From Bryopsis sp. KO-2023 (lineage: Eukaryota; Chlorophyta; Ulvophyceae; Bryopsidales; Bryopsidaceae): a DNA stretch of 64,000 bases. A model generated the notes under the pieces. That model did not search any database. It worked only from the letters and a program-made list of their open reading frames with translations, and was not told where the DNA came from. The stretch spans positions 4,526,001-4,590,000 of the forward strand of contig BSYQ01000004.1 of NCBI GenBank assembly GCA_030272585.1, written 5' to 3'. Made by a program: the position numbers and the translations under genes. Positions 21,922 through 34,373 of the stretch are shown here, in pieces; within the stretch, counting starts at the first letter, position 1; every line of letters starts with the position of its first letter.

Positions 21922-24900
21922 ATGCTGGATGTTTGTGGTTTGCCGAAACCCCCGGTTCTGCCGACGGCCCCCAATGGTCGGTGCAAGCGTCTCTCCTACG
22001 TCAGGAAACGCTGGACGGAAAGATATCAAGAACTGGTAGTTTTCAAAGTAAGGTCTGTGGGGGAAGGCATCTGAAATGTAAAACAACAGATACCTTGTCA
22101 GTTTTTTGTTTCAATTTCTTCTTTGAGAGGGGGTTGTAAGGTGCTGAGCCAACATGAGCAGCAGAAGAGAATGGATCATGGAATTCTTTCCACAATATTT
22201 TTTTTGCAGGAAATGCAATAGATGATCTAAGGGAAATAATGAGTGGATGGGTTAATGGGGAGTTTGTTGAGGCTTCTATGTCTGACTAGGAAACACATGG
22301 ACACTGTAGAGTTCCACAAATGCAGCCTGGCCTTGGAGAATGGGTCAAAAGGCAGAGACAGCATTTAAAGGTGTGAAAATCAAAATCAAAACCATCCCAA
22401 CAGAACTGCTGTCAATAAACGCTGTATATGCTTCGCCGTTTTCCGATTCTTGAAAAAAAAAAGAACAGATATGCAGCAGCTTTTCTTCTGCTATTTTTTT
22501 CATTATGATTGTTATCTCAGGTACTTTTTTCTGTTTTTTTTTTTTTTAATTCCAGAAAGGCCACATGAGTTTGGAAGACTATGAAGATCTATTGAAGATT
22601 GGATTCATCTTCGATGGAGTCTCCGACAAGTGAGTTTTACAGCCTTATTTTAATGAATAATAAAAATTTATAAATGGGCATGATAAAACACGACTCCTCA
22701 GCTTTCTTCGCTGTACAAAATAGAAATTTGCACAGAAAAAAAAGGGAAGGGGGGGGGAAATTGGATTCACCTTGTGAAACATTGTTAAAAGAGCATTTCT
22801 TATTTTCTTGATGTCAGGTTTAATAACCCCCCAACAAAATCCCTGCAGGTTTCGTTTGCTTTCGAAATTCATCGTTTGGTACAGGTGAAAATCCTTCTTT
22901 TTTTTGTATTTTGCATTTTGTTGACTGATTTTGGTGGGGAACATGTGCTAGGTGGTCGAGATCGTTCAAAAGGTTGGAGTGCTTCAGTCAGGAATTCGGT
23001 CATTGCTGCGTTCCTGATGGAGACTCCGACATCAATAAACGATATCCAGAATTGGCCGCATGGGTTCGCCAACAGCGCCATTTTCAAAGAGTACGTTATT
23101 TTATTTAATTCTTTTAATTTTCTTAATTTCCCCCCCAATTTGTTTGTTCCCCTTTTTTTTCATATTTTCTTGAACCAGTATTGCTGGATCGGTTTCAAGA
23201 GTTTGATCATAAAAAGAAATTAAAAAATTTTGCAGACCGGGCAATTGTCGAGGGACCGATTCAAGCGGCTGGATAAAATCGGCTTCGTTTGGGATCTACA
23301 GTCCGAACGTTTCGAACAGTGGTTTGCGCAACTCCTGGAATTCAAAAGCAAATATGGCCATTGCAACGTTCCATCCACGTTCCCTGAACAGCAGCCCTTG
23401 GCCAGCTGGTGAGTCTACGTTCAACCAAATATGCGAGTATTCATACGATCGTTTGTTAAAGAGTTTTACATATACACATGCACATGTATATCTTGTTTTT
23501 ATCATTATTTTTTAAATATAGAATGAGCAAGAAAGAATCCAAAACCATTTTTGTTGATTTTCATTCAAAAAAACAAGGGGGGGGGGAGCAAACACCCCAC
23601 CAGGTGGCACTCTGTAGTTTTCGTTTTGCACATGGCGGTGTCATTTATTAGTTTGCTTGATTCACACGTATATTTGTTATTTCTTTTATCTTTTTATTTT
23701 TTTTTATTTTTTTTCTGGGGGGGGGGGGGGGTAAACACTAAATAGCATTTGCCTTGGTGTGATATTCGACACACATCGAAAAGAAATGTTTTTTCATGCT
23801 GTTTTTTTTTTCCTTAGATGATTGTTTTTTTCATGCGGCTTTTTTTTTTCCTTAGAGTTTTTTTTTTCCTTGGAGTTTTTTTTCCTTAGATAATTGTTTT
23901 TTTTTCCATGCTTTTTTTTCTCTTTATATATATATATATATTTTCCTTTAATGTTGGGTCACTTTTAGGGTCCACAACATCAGAAAAAGATACAGAGAGC
24001 GATGCGACATGCAAACCACGATGCCCATCACCGAAAGCCAAGAAGCTCGGCTGTTGAAAATCGGCTTCCAGTTCGGACCCAAGGGAAAACGATGGGAGGA
24101 ACATTTCCAAATGCTGAAAGCCCTCATCCAAGAGCAGGGGTCCATTCCCGATCCGCTGCCAAACGCCGGAAAGCACAAAGGTTTGAGAACTTGGGCCCAA
24201 AACCAACGACGGCTCCACCAACAAGGTGCGGAAGAAGCGGTATTCTCTTTCTTTCAAAAAATAATATTAAAAAATAGTGATAATTTTTTTTGCTGTCGAA
24301 AAAGCGATTTGATCATTGTTAAATATTTGTAAATAGATCTTTTTTTTGTCTGTCTTGTGAAACTGCAGCCCGACCAAACCTCAAAAATTCAGAAAAAAAA
24401 ATTCCTGAGCAGAAAAGGTTGAATTCACCCAGTTCATCCATCCTATGTTTCTCAGGTCGATGTTCAATTTGATCAAGAAGAAACCCGCTGGGTTTTTCTG
24501 GAGCACCCCTGTGGTCATGCATCCACTCATTTTCTTATTTTGTTTTTTTTCGCAGGCCAGCTGTCGTTGGATCATTGGCGGAGGTTGAATCTCGTTCATT
24601 TTGTGTGGGACCCCGAAGAGGTCGCCTGGAACGAACGGCTGGCTTTGCTGAAATCCATTTCCCATAGCATCGGCTTTCAAACCGCCTATCTCAGCTTGGA
24701 CCTCATGAACGGGGAGCCCTTTCTACTGGCAGGAGGCCCCAGCCATCGGGGCAACATGCTGTATGGATTGGGGGTTTCTCGGAGCGCCGTGGAGGATTTG
24801 ATCGACTGGTATGGTGAGTCGAAAGCTGCGATGGAAAGAGGGGAGCTGCCCGGAAGCTGGGTGGAGCAGATTCGGGGGCTGGGGTTTGATTGGCAACCCG

Positions 24901-24950
24901 TTCAGGCCGGGAAAGAAATTCTGGACGATTGTTTAATGCATGTCTCGTAA
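21922..24950 (+). CDS. Helicase-associated (HA) domain repeat protein
   Basis: Seven exons join with matching phases: 21922-22047, 22556-22629, 22849-22884, 22952-23090, 23236-23408, 23969-24225, 24556-24950, giving 399 residues. The HA pattern (W, a helix, FGHC or YGHC with VP, then W-V-x2-Q-R, L-S, and L-x-K-I-G-F-x-W) occurs in several copies: RWTERYQELVVFK with LLKIGFIFD, then FGHCCVP with WVRQQRHFQR, then YGHCNVP, then RTWAQNQRRL with GQLSLDHWRRL, and a last partial copy ending WVEQIRGLGFDW. No helicase motor is present. HA domains occur in some helicases and, as stand-alone arrays, in algal genomes; a nucleic-acid binding role is inferred. The first repeat lacks its middle part, so a small exon in 22048-22555 may be missing from this model. 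Confidence 0.82.
23790..23905 (+). repeat. Tandem acceptor-like motifs in an intron
   Basis: Four repeats of a T run followed by CCTTAG or CCTTGG lie at about 23804-23890, inside the intron before exon 6 of the HA gene. The acceptor that keeps the frame is further on, at cacttttag ending 23968. Confidence 0.7.
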
Positions 24951-27900
24951 AAAAAAAAAAGAGAAAACATATGTTGAAAAAAGAATGGATCTTGCAAAAA
25001 AAAAAAATCGAACCAGAAAGAAATGAGAAGAAACTTAGTGAGAAAAAAAGTTGAGGGGGGGGGGGGGTGCGTTTGTGTGTGTGTGTGCATTATGGTTGGA
25101 TTGTCAGGGATTTTCATTTTTTTTTTTTTGCTTCATTTGCACTCCTAGATTTTTGTGGTGTTTTTTTGTTTTTGTTTTTTCGGTCATATTGATTGAGAGA
25201 TATACGGAGCATTTTCCCCACTTATTGTTTATTATCATATTGGTAGTTCATGGGGAGTATTGAAAGATGGCCGTGTTGGTTGGGTGTCTTTTTTTTGTAA
25301 TGAATGTGGTGTGCTGAACGATAAATTGGAGAAGTCGGATTTTTTTTTCTTTGAACTGCATTCCTGGAGGGGAAATCGAGAGAAAATAGTGCCTTCTTGC
25401 ATCCATCTTGGAAAAATTCTCTTGAATGGTTAAATATAACCCCCCCCCCCAAAAAAAAACCCCAACAAATTTGCTGACATTATTTAACTCAGGAAACAGG
25501 AAGTTTGTGATTTTGATTTTGATTTGTTTTTTGCTCGATCGGGAATCATTGTTGCAAAGCTGGCAGTTTTTTGTCAAGTTGTTTTGATCTGATACTGTGG
25601 GATGGAACCAAACCAGAAAACGATTTCGAGAATTCATTCCAGTTGAAGTTTTCACCATTCTTGGCCAACGTCGTATCCTCCCACAACAACATATTGCCGT
25701 GGAGTTGAGTGGAATTATGGGAGATACTGGCAGTTTACGCTAATGTCAGTCAGAGTTCGTGGTGATTATCTGTGAAGGGGGAGTACAAAGAACAGGATTC
25801 AGGTTGAACAAGCACCTTCAAGACTATCTGTGTCGGGGTCCACCACAATATCCCTTTTAAAATATCACGACTTCGTAGTTAACCGAATGTCATAACTGGC
25901 ATTCACGCCGCTCATTTCCGCCCAGTATCGTCTTTTAATATCAACTCAATCCAACAACCATCCATCGTTTCGATCCTCACTTCAAACATACGACTTCACT
26001 ATGTTGCCTGCAACTTTTTTCACTTTTCCTTTGCTGGCAAAAAAGAAGATGACACTAACAACAGTGATCAATACCACTATTCTTTATCATCTCTGACTGG
26101 TTCACTGTTATTATAAAGCCCCATCACAGAAACTGAACCGACCCAAAAGACCCAACTGCTTGAACCGATCCATTGTCCAAAAAAATGTGCAACCCTCATT
26201 CCGCAAACGTGAACCACGCGCGTGTATGATAACCCTTGCTTTGCAATCTGGAATGCGGGTTTTCACTTAAAAACTCGGGGGGGCCGGGGGTGGGCTGATA
26301 AGTTTTCAGTTGCATCTCGTCAAGTTCCGGGTTTCAGTCCCTTAATTGACTGGATTTCGCCAACAACGGCACGGCGGGGTAGTTTTCTTCTCCCGTGTCA
26401 CCGTATGAAACCATTTTAGGTTTTGGGGTTAAAGGCATCAATCTCCAACTGGCCTAAACACCATATGGTGTCTAAAACTGCCCAAAAATACATGAATCGA
26501 TATACATATATTTTATGACATTATGAACTTCGTAGCGGCGGAAATAGTGAAGCCTGCCAACACACTTGTTGAACAACACTGGTTTTTCTTGGAGGGGTCC
26601 CTGGGTGGCTCCACCAGTTTTGTTGATCAAAAAATTGCAAATCCAAAAAATGCTTTCCCAAAAGCACCCTGCAGATCAACTCATCCCTTACAAGACTATT
26701 CACTTTTTCTACACCTGAGGGTTCTGATCCAGGGGGATCAGTGCTTGTGATAATATATTATCAAGAAAAGGGGGATCAAGAAACCTACTACGTTTCTTCC
26801 GAATTTCAAGCCATCATCATACAATTGTCTGTCATGGGGCACCGGGTCCCTGACCAATCCCTCCACAAAAACAGATATCATCAAACCTGGTGCATATTGT
26901 TAACACTCCCTCACATTCGGTGCCAACCTTGGCGGTCTGTCATGCAAGCTGTAGGCAAGCATCCCCAGACTTCGGGTGCTCTGGCACTAAATGGTCATGC
27001 AGCGACTCCTCCATGAAATGGTGCTTATGAAACTATCCAATGACTGCAGATAAAGGTTAAAAAAAAAACAGAAAAAGATTTTCCCCTCTGTTTTTGCCAA
27101 CAGCCAAGTCCATGTTGAGCAATCAACAGGGTGGTTCGGTTACTTTTTTCGACTGCTTTATGTAGTTCTGTGAAAGATGAGGAAGCTCCATGTATTGTTT
27201 GACACCCTGGCCTTTTATATGAAAACATGCAAGTTGTAGAACGATCAGTTGGGTGGCGGCGGGAAAAGAGATTTGTTTGAGGTTATCAACAAGAAGACGC
27301 TACATGTTTGAGTTTTTCTTTTGTTCTTTTTTTCCTTTTTCAAAAATGGATTGAAAAACCGTTCTTCCTGGTGGCTTACTTTTTCCCTCCTTGTTGAAAC
27401 CCCTGTCTGAGTAGTGCCCCAGTAGCAGCATTGTTTTGAAATTACAAGCAATTCTTTCAATGTTTTTGTTTTCGGCGATATCTCAAAAAACAGGAAAAAA
27501 AGTTCCGTGCTGAAACAATGCCAAAAAAAAAGGTGCCCAAAATTTTACAAAGGTGGATAAACATCGCCCCCTGCATCTCTTTTTTTTGTTTTTCCCTGTG
27601 GTTTTTCCTAAAAAGCCCCATCTTGGGGATTATATCCTTCCTTCTTGCCGCCAAACCACAGCCCATCAAAAATTGAAGCAAGATTTTTTCCCCAGTATCG
27701 AACGCTGGAACCAAACTGGTTGAAACAGCAAAAAGAAGAAGAAAAAAACATAACCAATGATTATGCTGAGTCACCAAATATATATATATATACGTCAAAA
27801 TTAAATGAAAAAAAAAGAAGTTTTCGCCCAAACTCGACCCATACGTATCTTAACAGAAATCGATTCCTTAAAAAGCAGTAGGGCTCTGAATGGAAACCTA

Positions 27901-28710
27901 AACCTAATAAAAAAAAACCCTGGCTATTTTAATATATTAAAAAGCCCGATGAACAAAAAAAAAGCCCTGGCTATTTTAATATGTTAAAAAGCCTGATGAA
28001 TAAAAAACTTGAATAACCCTTTAGTTATCGAAAGATTCTTCAGCTAATAATGCAGGTGCCCTGCTTCAAAATATAGGAACCGAAAAAGGTCTTGAATTTT
28101 TTCTTTCATGAAAAATTGCGATGCAATTAATTATGCACAGTGGCGGACTAGCGTCCATGCCCTGAGAAAAAAAGATCTTGACGCGTACGCGCGAGGAAAA
28201 CTTTTTTGCAGATGCCCCAACCCCCATTTGATTTTATTTTCTGTACTTGGGCTTGTCGATCAGGGAAATGCGGCAAAAATAAACCCCTAGACGGAGTTTT
28301 GTCGATAGCCGATTGACCTGGCACCAGCACACAAATCGACACAATTAAGACAAAGAAACTCATCAAGATTGTTCAGTTTCGTTCACCAAGGGCATTTGCA
28401 CACACTCATCAACTCCATATGTTGAAAAAAAAAAAAAAACATTGGAGAAATAAAGGAATAAATAAATTCTTGAGCTTGACCTCTTCTGAATTCAAATCAA
28501 ACAGGTCCAAATCAAACCAAAGAGATCTTTGCCAAAAAAATACAGACAGCATCAGAAAGTAGACAAGCATCGTTTGCAAAACAGCCCCCCTCCCCCGTTT
28601 TTTTCAAGAAAAAAAAAGATATCATTAAGTCATTGTAGAGTTATGCAGGAAATTTCATGGTTCCAAGAACTGTTTTGATTTGCGGAAAGTGATGTTTTCA
28701 GAAGAAAAGC
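24951..28710. other. Gene-poor stretch
   Basis: About 3.8 kb between the HA gene stop and the 3' end of the next minus-strand gene. I see homopolymer runs, a short CA/GT tract near 25071-25088, and a 47-bp duplication at 27918-28008. No open frame has domain character or consistent splice sites. Confidence 0.5.
27918..28008. repeat. Two direct copies of a 47-bp unit
   Basis: The sequence CCCTGGCTATTTTAATAT, then a or g, TTAAAAAGCC, GATGAA and an A run, occurs at 27918 and again at 27965 with only a few changes. The centre (ttttaatatattaaaa) is itself palindromic. Confidence 0.85.
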
Positions 28711-31665
28711 TCACGTTTGGCGTCCTTGCTTCTTTCCATCCAGAGTGAAAACTCGATGGTCGATCGTCAGCTTGTTCGAAGTGCCGAAATCGAAGCTCTC
28801 TTCCCACATGACCTCGGGCAAAGCTCCAAGATTCCATACTCTGAAACATGGAATAAAAATAATGAATAATAAAAACAGAGTAGTGCAGAGGAAAAAGAAA
28901 ATGAGAACAAAACCCATAAAATTCCAGTTTCTGCAAACAGAATAAGATCGACTGTTGAGAAGTCAAAGGGAAAGAAACCCCGGAAATTTATCAATGATCA
29001 ACTTGAGGGGAAAGATGTGTAAAAGAAAAAAACCCTAAAAAAACAAACGAGCCGACCCGGATTGTAACTGCTCTTTGAAAAAGGTCTGCTTTAAATTTTG
29101 TGCTGTCAAATTTCTTATTTTATTTGTTTTTTTCAATTATTATTCACATTTTTTTTATTTTTTATTTTTTTTGGGGGGGCTTACCTAATCAGGATGACTC
29201 CATTTGCAAGAGCCATGGCTTGACCGCATGCTCTGCCGGATCGATAGTCCCTCCTGTTTTTGATTTCCACCAAAGACCCATCTTTCTTGTAGGATTCCAC
29301 CCAAGGTGCCATCCCAGCGACAGGTACTTTGAAAACTAGTGTGAATTCTTCTGCACTCTCCTTTATCTGCAAAGAAAACAGATTTTTTTTTTAATGCATT
29401 CTTTCTTGCTAATCTTTTAAAAACTTAATAAACAAACTGGATGGAAAGAAAAATATTAGCTCGTATGGAAATATTTAAAAAAATATATATTATTACTAAG
29501 GAATGCTTGCTCCCACCTGGATGTTGATGAGTTTGTTCCGCACTCTTTGCACAAGGAAAGATGCCCCCACGACTTTGTCGGCCTGCCCCGGCGAAGGGCT
29601 GCTTTCGGAAATTGATTTTTTCCAATCCCCCATGGCACCGACGCTCTCGGGCAGGGCCAACACCAAACTCAACGAAGTGCTGACTGTTCAAACAAGAAAA
29701 AAAAATGCAAAAAATGCAAAAAAATGCAAAAGTTGGGACCCGGACTCAAGGACAAGATAAAAATAGAGTGTTGGAACAAGGTTTGGGTGTTTTGTTTTCT
29801 TTTTCTTTCTTTCTTCACATTGGCACATCGGCGGGCCAAGACAAGCAAGCGAACGACTGTATTATGTTTTGAATGAGAAAAAAAAAGAGAGAGAGTTGCA
29901 AAATCGTATTTTAAGGGTCACTTGCTTACTTGCAGCTGGGGGGATGATTGTGGGTGCCCGGCCATCCAGCACTTTCATTTGCACCAGCTTCATTCCTTCG
30001 GATTCGATGTGCCCTTCTCCGAACAGCTCCTCCAGGTCAGACTGGGCGCTATAAAACTCTTCCTCAGAAACCACCTCGTTTTGACTTTTCGCTTCCGCAA
30101 CACCATCCTCATCTGAAAAAAAAGGTCCCCCTTTTCTTTGCTCAAAACAGTTATTTGTCAAGTTTTCATGGTCGGGAAATGGTGAGTTTAATAATATGCA
30201 AAATGGGCATGTGCAAGGCACGCATTATTTGAATTAAAATTTTTGGCGCGTGGTCAAAACACTTTAGATTTTCCAGAAATTTAGTAAAATACCATTTGGA
30301 GGTGTGGAAACTCAGGTATCGTAATCGGACGTTCAGAAAAACCAAAATGGTGGATGGATGTGTGGGCAGTAACCAGCTAGGGGGGGAGAGAATCAAAATC
30401 AAATCACCAATAAAATTTTCAGACGCTTGCACAAGAATGGATCTTGTGCATAGCTTGAAGCACCGGTGTTTTTGTTCCAGGGTAATTCTTTGATTTAGGC
30501 AAAAAAAAATGAATACAAAAAAGAGTATCTTTTTTTTAGGGAAGTGAATCATACCTGATGAGCTCCAGTACATCGACGATGGCGGAGTTGCAAGAAGCTG
30601 CACATTTTTACTGACACTGACACTGCCATCTGCCGAAAAGCACACATTGAAATATTGATTTTGCATTAAAAAAAAAAACACCCACGAAAAGAAACTGAGA
30701 GGGGAAAATACGAGGTAGCAAGAAGGAATCCTCAATATGGAAGCTTCTAAACATTTGAAAAAGAACATTTTTATTCTTAAATTGAATAAATATAAAAAAT
30801 GAGGATGAAAAATGTTCTATTTCAGACTCGGTTGTTGCAGGGGAAACTGGAGAAAGAAAGAAAAAAAAACAAAAAAACGAACGAGATATCAATCAAAATC
30901 CTACTCAACAAAAAGTAATGAGCCCCTTCTTTTTCAGTTTGTGCCGCCCACTCTGCAGCTCCAACTCTCCAAGCCATTTTATTTTTTATTTCTAAAAATA
31001 CCGCCAAAAAAGGCACCAACACATCAAATTTCTATTATCATTTTTTACCTGTGGTGGGGCTAATGCAGAAGCATCCCAAACAACAAGTCCTGATCTGTCC
31101 GATTATCTTTTTGATTTTTTTCTGCTTTTTTTCGCCGGCAGGCTTCGTTTCGGGGGCCTGTTCGATGATCGATTGAAAACAATCGGAGGTCGACTTTTCA
31201 TCATCCGCGCTGCCGGCATACCTACATTATTTAGCATAAGAAAAAAAAAATCATTCAATTTTGGTACTAGGGAGAAAAAAAAACTTGCTAAAGGGAAAAT
31301 ACGGCACACCCAAAAAACAATCAGGAAACTAATGTGCAATTAGATTGATTTACGGAGAATCGTAGATGAAGGGCTTTTTTAAGCAGGGAGGGGGGAAGGG
31401 GAACAAAAAAACCTTGTAAAACATTCTGGAAAATCAGCTTTTTTTTCCTACTTATGCATCTACATCAAAACATCAAATTGATTTTGCCAGTGACTCCAAG
31501 ATGCCAGGGTTTTACTCTGCGAAATAGACTCAAATCAGTACGACTCTGGGGGAAGAGGTAATAAATGATTGTGTAAACTGCATTCTCGATTCAATTTCGA
31601 CCTGGCGGCAACACAATCGCCGCCAGATTCAGCTGGGCGCCGCCATAAACTTGCTTTCGATCCAT
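28711..31665 (-). CDS. Unrecognised multi-exon protein with a cysteine cluster
   Basis: Exons: 31665-31602 (start MDRKQVYGGAQLNLAAIVLPP), 31221-31049, 30629-30555, 30112-29930, 29683-29517, 29366-29185, 28840-28711 (stop TGA). From 31221 down every junction fits in phase. Between 31602 and 31221 one or more small exons are missing; a 20-nt piece near 31352-31371 encoding PFIYDSP fits the downstream phase but not the upstream one. The product exceeds 300 residues: a Lys-rich stretch followed by IRTCCLGCFCIS (possible palmitoylation or metal site), an acidic Ser-rich middle, then a compact part with FTLVFKVPVAGMAPWVESYK and ACGQAMALANGVILIRVWNLG. No transmembrane segment is evident and I recognise no family. 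Confidence 0.6.
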
Positions 31666-34373
31666 TGCGCAACCCTTAGAGGACGAGCTTACTCTTGCAG
31701 GATTGGTTGTCCCTTCTCTATTGGCGGCCCAGATGGAGAAAAACCAGGGAAAACACATACAGTGGCCATCTTCCTGTCCAAAATCTGGTCTATCAAAAAC
31801 TGCGCAAACTTCTGTCAATTCGATCGACTTCCTTGCGGGGGGGGGTGGGGGGAAACTTTGGTATGGCTTCTGTCTTTTTTTGGGGGCGGAGAAAAGCATG
31901 GGAAGGGTGCGATTCACTTTCCATGTCAAGGAAAGGGACAGAGTGGACTGGAAACGAGATGTAATGAAAGGGGCTATAATTGCGCAGTGATTTCTTCTTG
32001 GGCGGATAAGTGCCTTCACTCTTTCGCCGAAAACGACCATGTGCTGGTTTTCCTGCTAGTACATAAGCTGTGTCGTTGCGCTCCCACAGCCGAAATCGTT
32101 GGTATTGGCTGGTGTAAATTCCCGCACTATCAGACTCATCCCGGAAAACCACATCCAAATGCCCGTTCCCTGTTTCAGCAGATTTTGACGTTTGTGTGGG
32201 TGAAAACCCAGGAAACAACAGCCTTGACTAAGCACTACCTCGTGCTTCACACTCACAGTGCATACCTCGTACTTCCACAAAGATGTAGATGTTGATCGGT
32301 AGATTAAGAAAAAAAACGTTCATTGTTGGATTTTGTATTGACATCTCCAAAAAGCATTCAAGCGACATTTGGGGGAAACTGATCGACCACTGACATTTGC
32401 AGAAGTGTGATGCAAAGCTGCCAGAAAAAATGGTCGACGAGGTTGTACGAAGATTTGCATGCGGAGAGCCATGGATGGTGAACCCTGCAGGAAAGCCATT
32501 GGCAGTGAACCCTGCAGGTTATGTGTGAAAGCTGAAGCATATTATGATGTTGAGTGCAAGTGATCCCGGTTATGTTTGGGCGCAAAACGCCTTGGGAAAA
32601 ATTGGTAAGGGCGACTTTGTAGCAAATGGCCCTCGGTATCCTTTAGTAAAAGGCGAAAGGGTAGCACGGTCACAGAACCATCTGCGCCGCCTGTCTTTTC
32701 CACTGTAGGCAAGATATCCATTTCGAGAATATAAAACTCCTCCTGATAATTTTATAGACCTGGGAGAAGAAAAAAGAAAATGATGGAATTAATCATCATT
32801 GAATGATTGGTCAGCCATGCCGAGGAGCGCACGCGCTGCCTCAGCCTGGCAAAAATAGTACCGTGGGAGCACCCCATAGGGGGTCCCTGCTTGCAACCGA
32901 TCTAATTGTGCAAAGAGATCAGATGAAGCAAACTATCCCCCTTCATGAGCGAGGACGAGTTCCGGTCAGGTAAGTATGATTATGAAGTCGCGGGTGGGTG
33001 ACTTGTCCGTCTGTCAATTTGTTGTGCTGCTTGTTTATTACTTCTGTTGATCATTTGGAATCCTGCACCCCTCCACTTCTTTGAGATCGCCCTATGCCAA
33101 GGCGCTAGTGAACTCTCTGCTGGTGTGCATTGTGGGGGTGCCTTCACGTCCCCTAAAAACCCACCTACGACCATCTGGCCAGGTTGCAGCGGATGCGACC
33201 CCCCCCCCCAAACACCTGCAAGTGATTTCTGTTTCGCCAACACCAACTCTTCTTCGTTTAACGACAACCAACTTCCTCCCCCCCAAAAAATACCAGAGCA
33301 CCAAATCACTGCCCTTCCATCACCACACCCTGATCGGACTCGATCTGACACAAAACAGACAGAAACTTAGCCATCGCAACCCCCCCGACCCCTCAACCCA
33401 ACCCCAAATGTGGCGCTGGGTGCAGCACTTGGGAAGTTCTGCAGCCTTGGACGGTCCGACGGTTGAAGGGACCGACCAAAGCGCATCCGTGCCCCTCGAA
33501 ACCAACCCAACACCATGCCCCCGTCGTCCCCGCCGAGGTCGCGTTTCGCCTCAGGGAGGCGACGAGGCGCGAATGAGTGGTCCACGCGCTGTACAGCGCG
33601 TCGGCGCCCAGATCCCCCTCCGATTTGCTTTATCGCGGTTCAGCGATGTTCGATCTGATTCCTTGAAGCTCCACCTCATATTCTGGCCCCTTTACCAAAC
33701 GTGGCGCCAGTACGTTTGTGGCGGGGGAAGCTGTCGCGACGGTGTCGCAAGAATGCAAGAACGTAACAAGATGAGCGTGACGATGATCGGTAATGGGGGG
33801 GTGATCTGAGAATGACGTAATGGATGGACTGGTGTCCTTCTTCAAGTTCTTCGAGCGGAAAAATCGTCGTCTGGGACGTCCGTGGCTGTTTTTTTTTCAA
33901 TACGGGTGGAGATCCAGGGCAAAAAAGAGGTATGTTGGAAAGTCGTCGAGGAATCGTCGAGCGATCACACTGCTGTCGCTCGGAGGTATTTGTGACGCTT
34001 TTTTTTTTTCGTGTCGCTTTTGCAGGAATTTTCGATTGCGTTAATTTCTTGTTTAAAGTATAAGTAATTGAGATCTGGTTGCATGAGATTTTTTTTTTAA
34101 ATTGAAAAATAATGTGTTTACTGTTTGTATTTTTTTTGATGTTTTGGTTTTTTTTCTGCTTTTGTTAATTGTGGAAGGAGGGGGAGGGTAATATTTGACT
34201 CGTGCAAAAATATCATCACTTTTTTGTTCAGGGGAAAAAACAAAACAAAACAAAAAAACTGTGGAGATTGAAATTACCCAGCCGCAACAGCCGTCTTATT
34301 GCCTTGGAATAATCTTTGTTTCTTTTTTTCCTGCAGGCCACTTGGAGGAGTTTGATCAGATTTTGGAGGGAGG
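31666..34373. other. Intergenic stretch with a GC-rich island
   Basis: The stretch separates a minus-strand start (31665) from the WDR90 start (34374). Within it, 33060-33870 is clearly richer in G+C, with long open frames in several phases, none with recognisable domains. At 33824-33930 a short frame contains SGKIVVWDVRG, which looks like one WD-repeat strand, followed by a possible donor near 33931. At 34337-34377 a T tract and ctgcag lead into GHLEEFDQILEGG and a TGA overlapping the WDR90 ATG. These could be exons of a further gene or the WDR90 leader. Confidence 0.35.

Noticed and set aside
26275-26350. Possible tRNA-like stretch with GGGTTTCAGTCCC
   Set aside because: No cloverleaf can be drawn; D-arm and anticodon arm do not pair.
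31591-32295. Overlapping long frames on both strands (149, 141 and 214 codons)
   Set aside because: No recognisable domain; only the piece starting at 31665 on minus joins in phase with other exons.
33081-33809. 242-codon plus-strand frame in the GC-rich island
   Set aside because: Frames are open in several phases because of composition; the residue content is basic and proline-rich without any motif.
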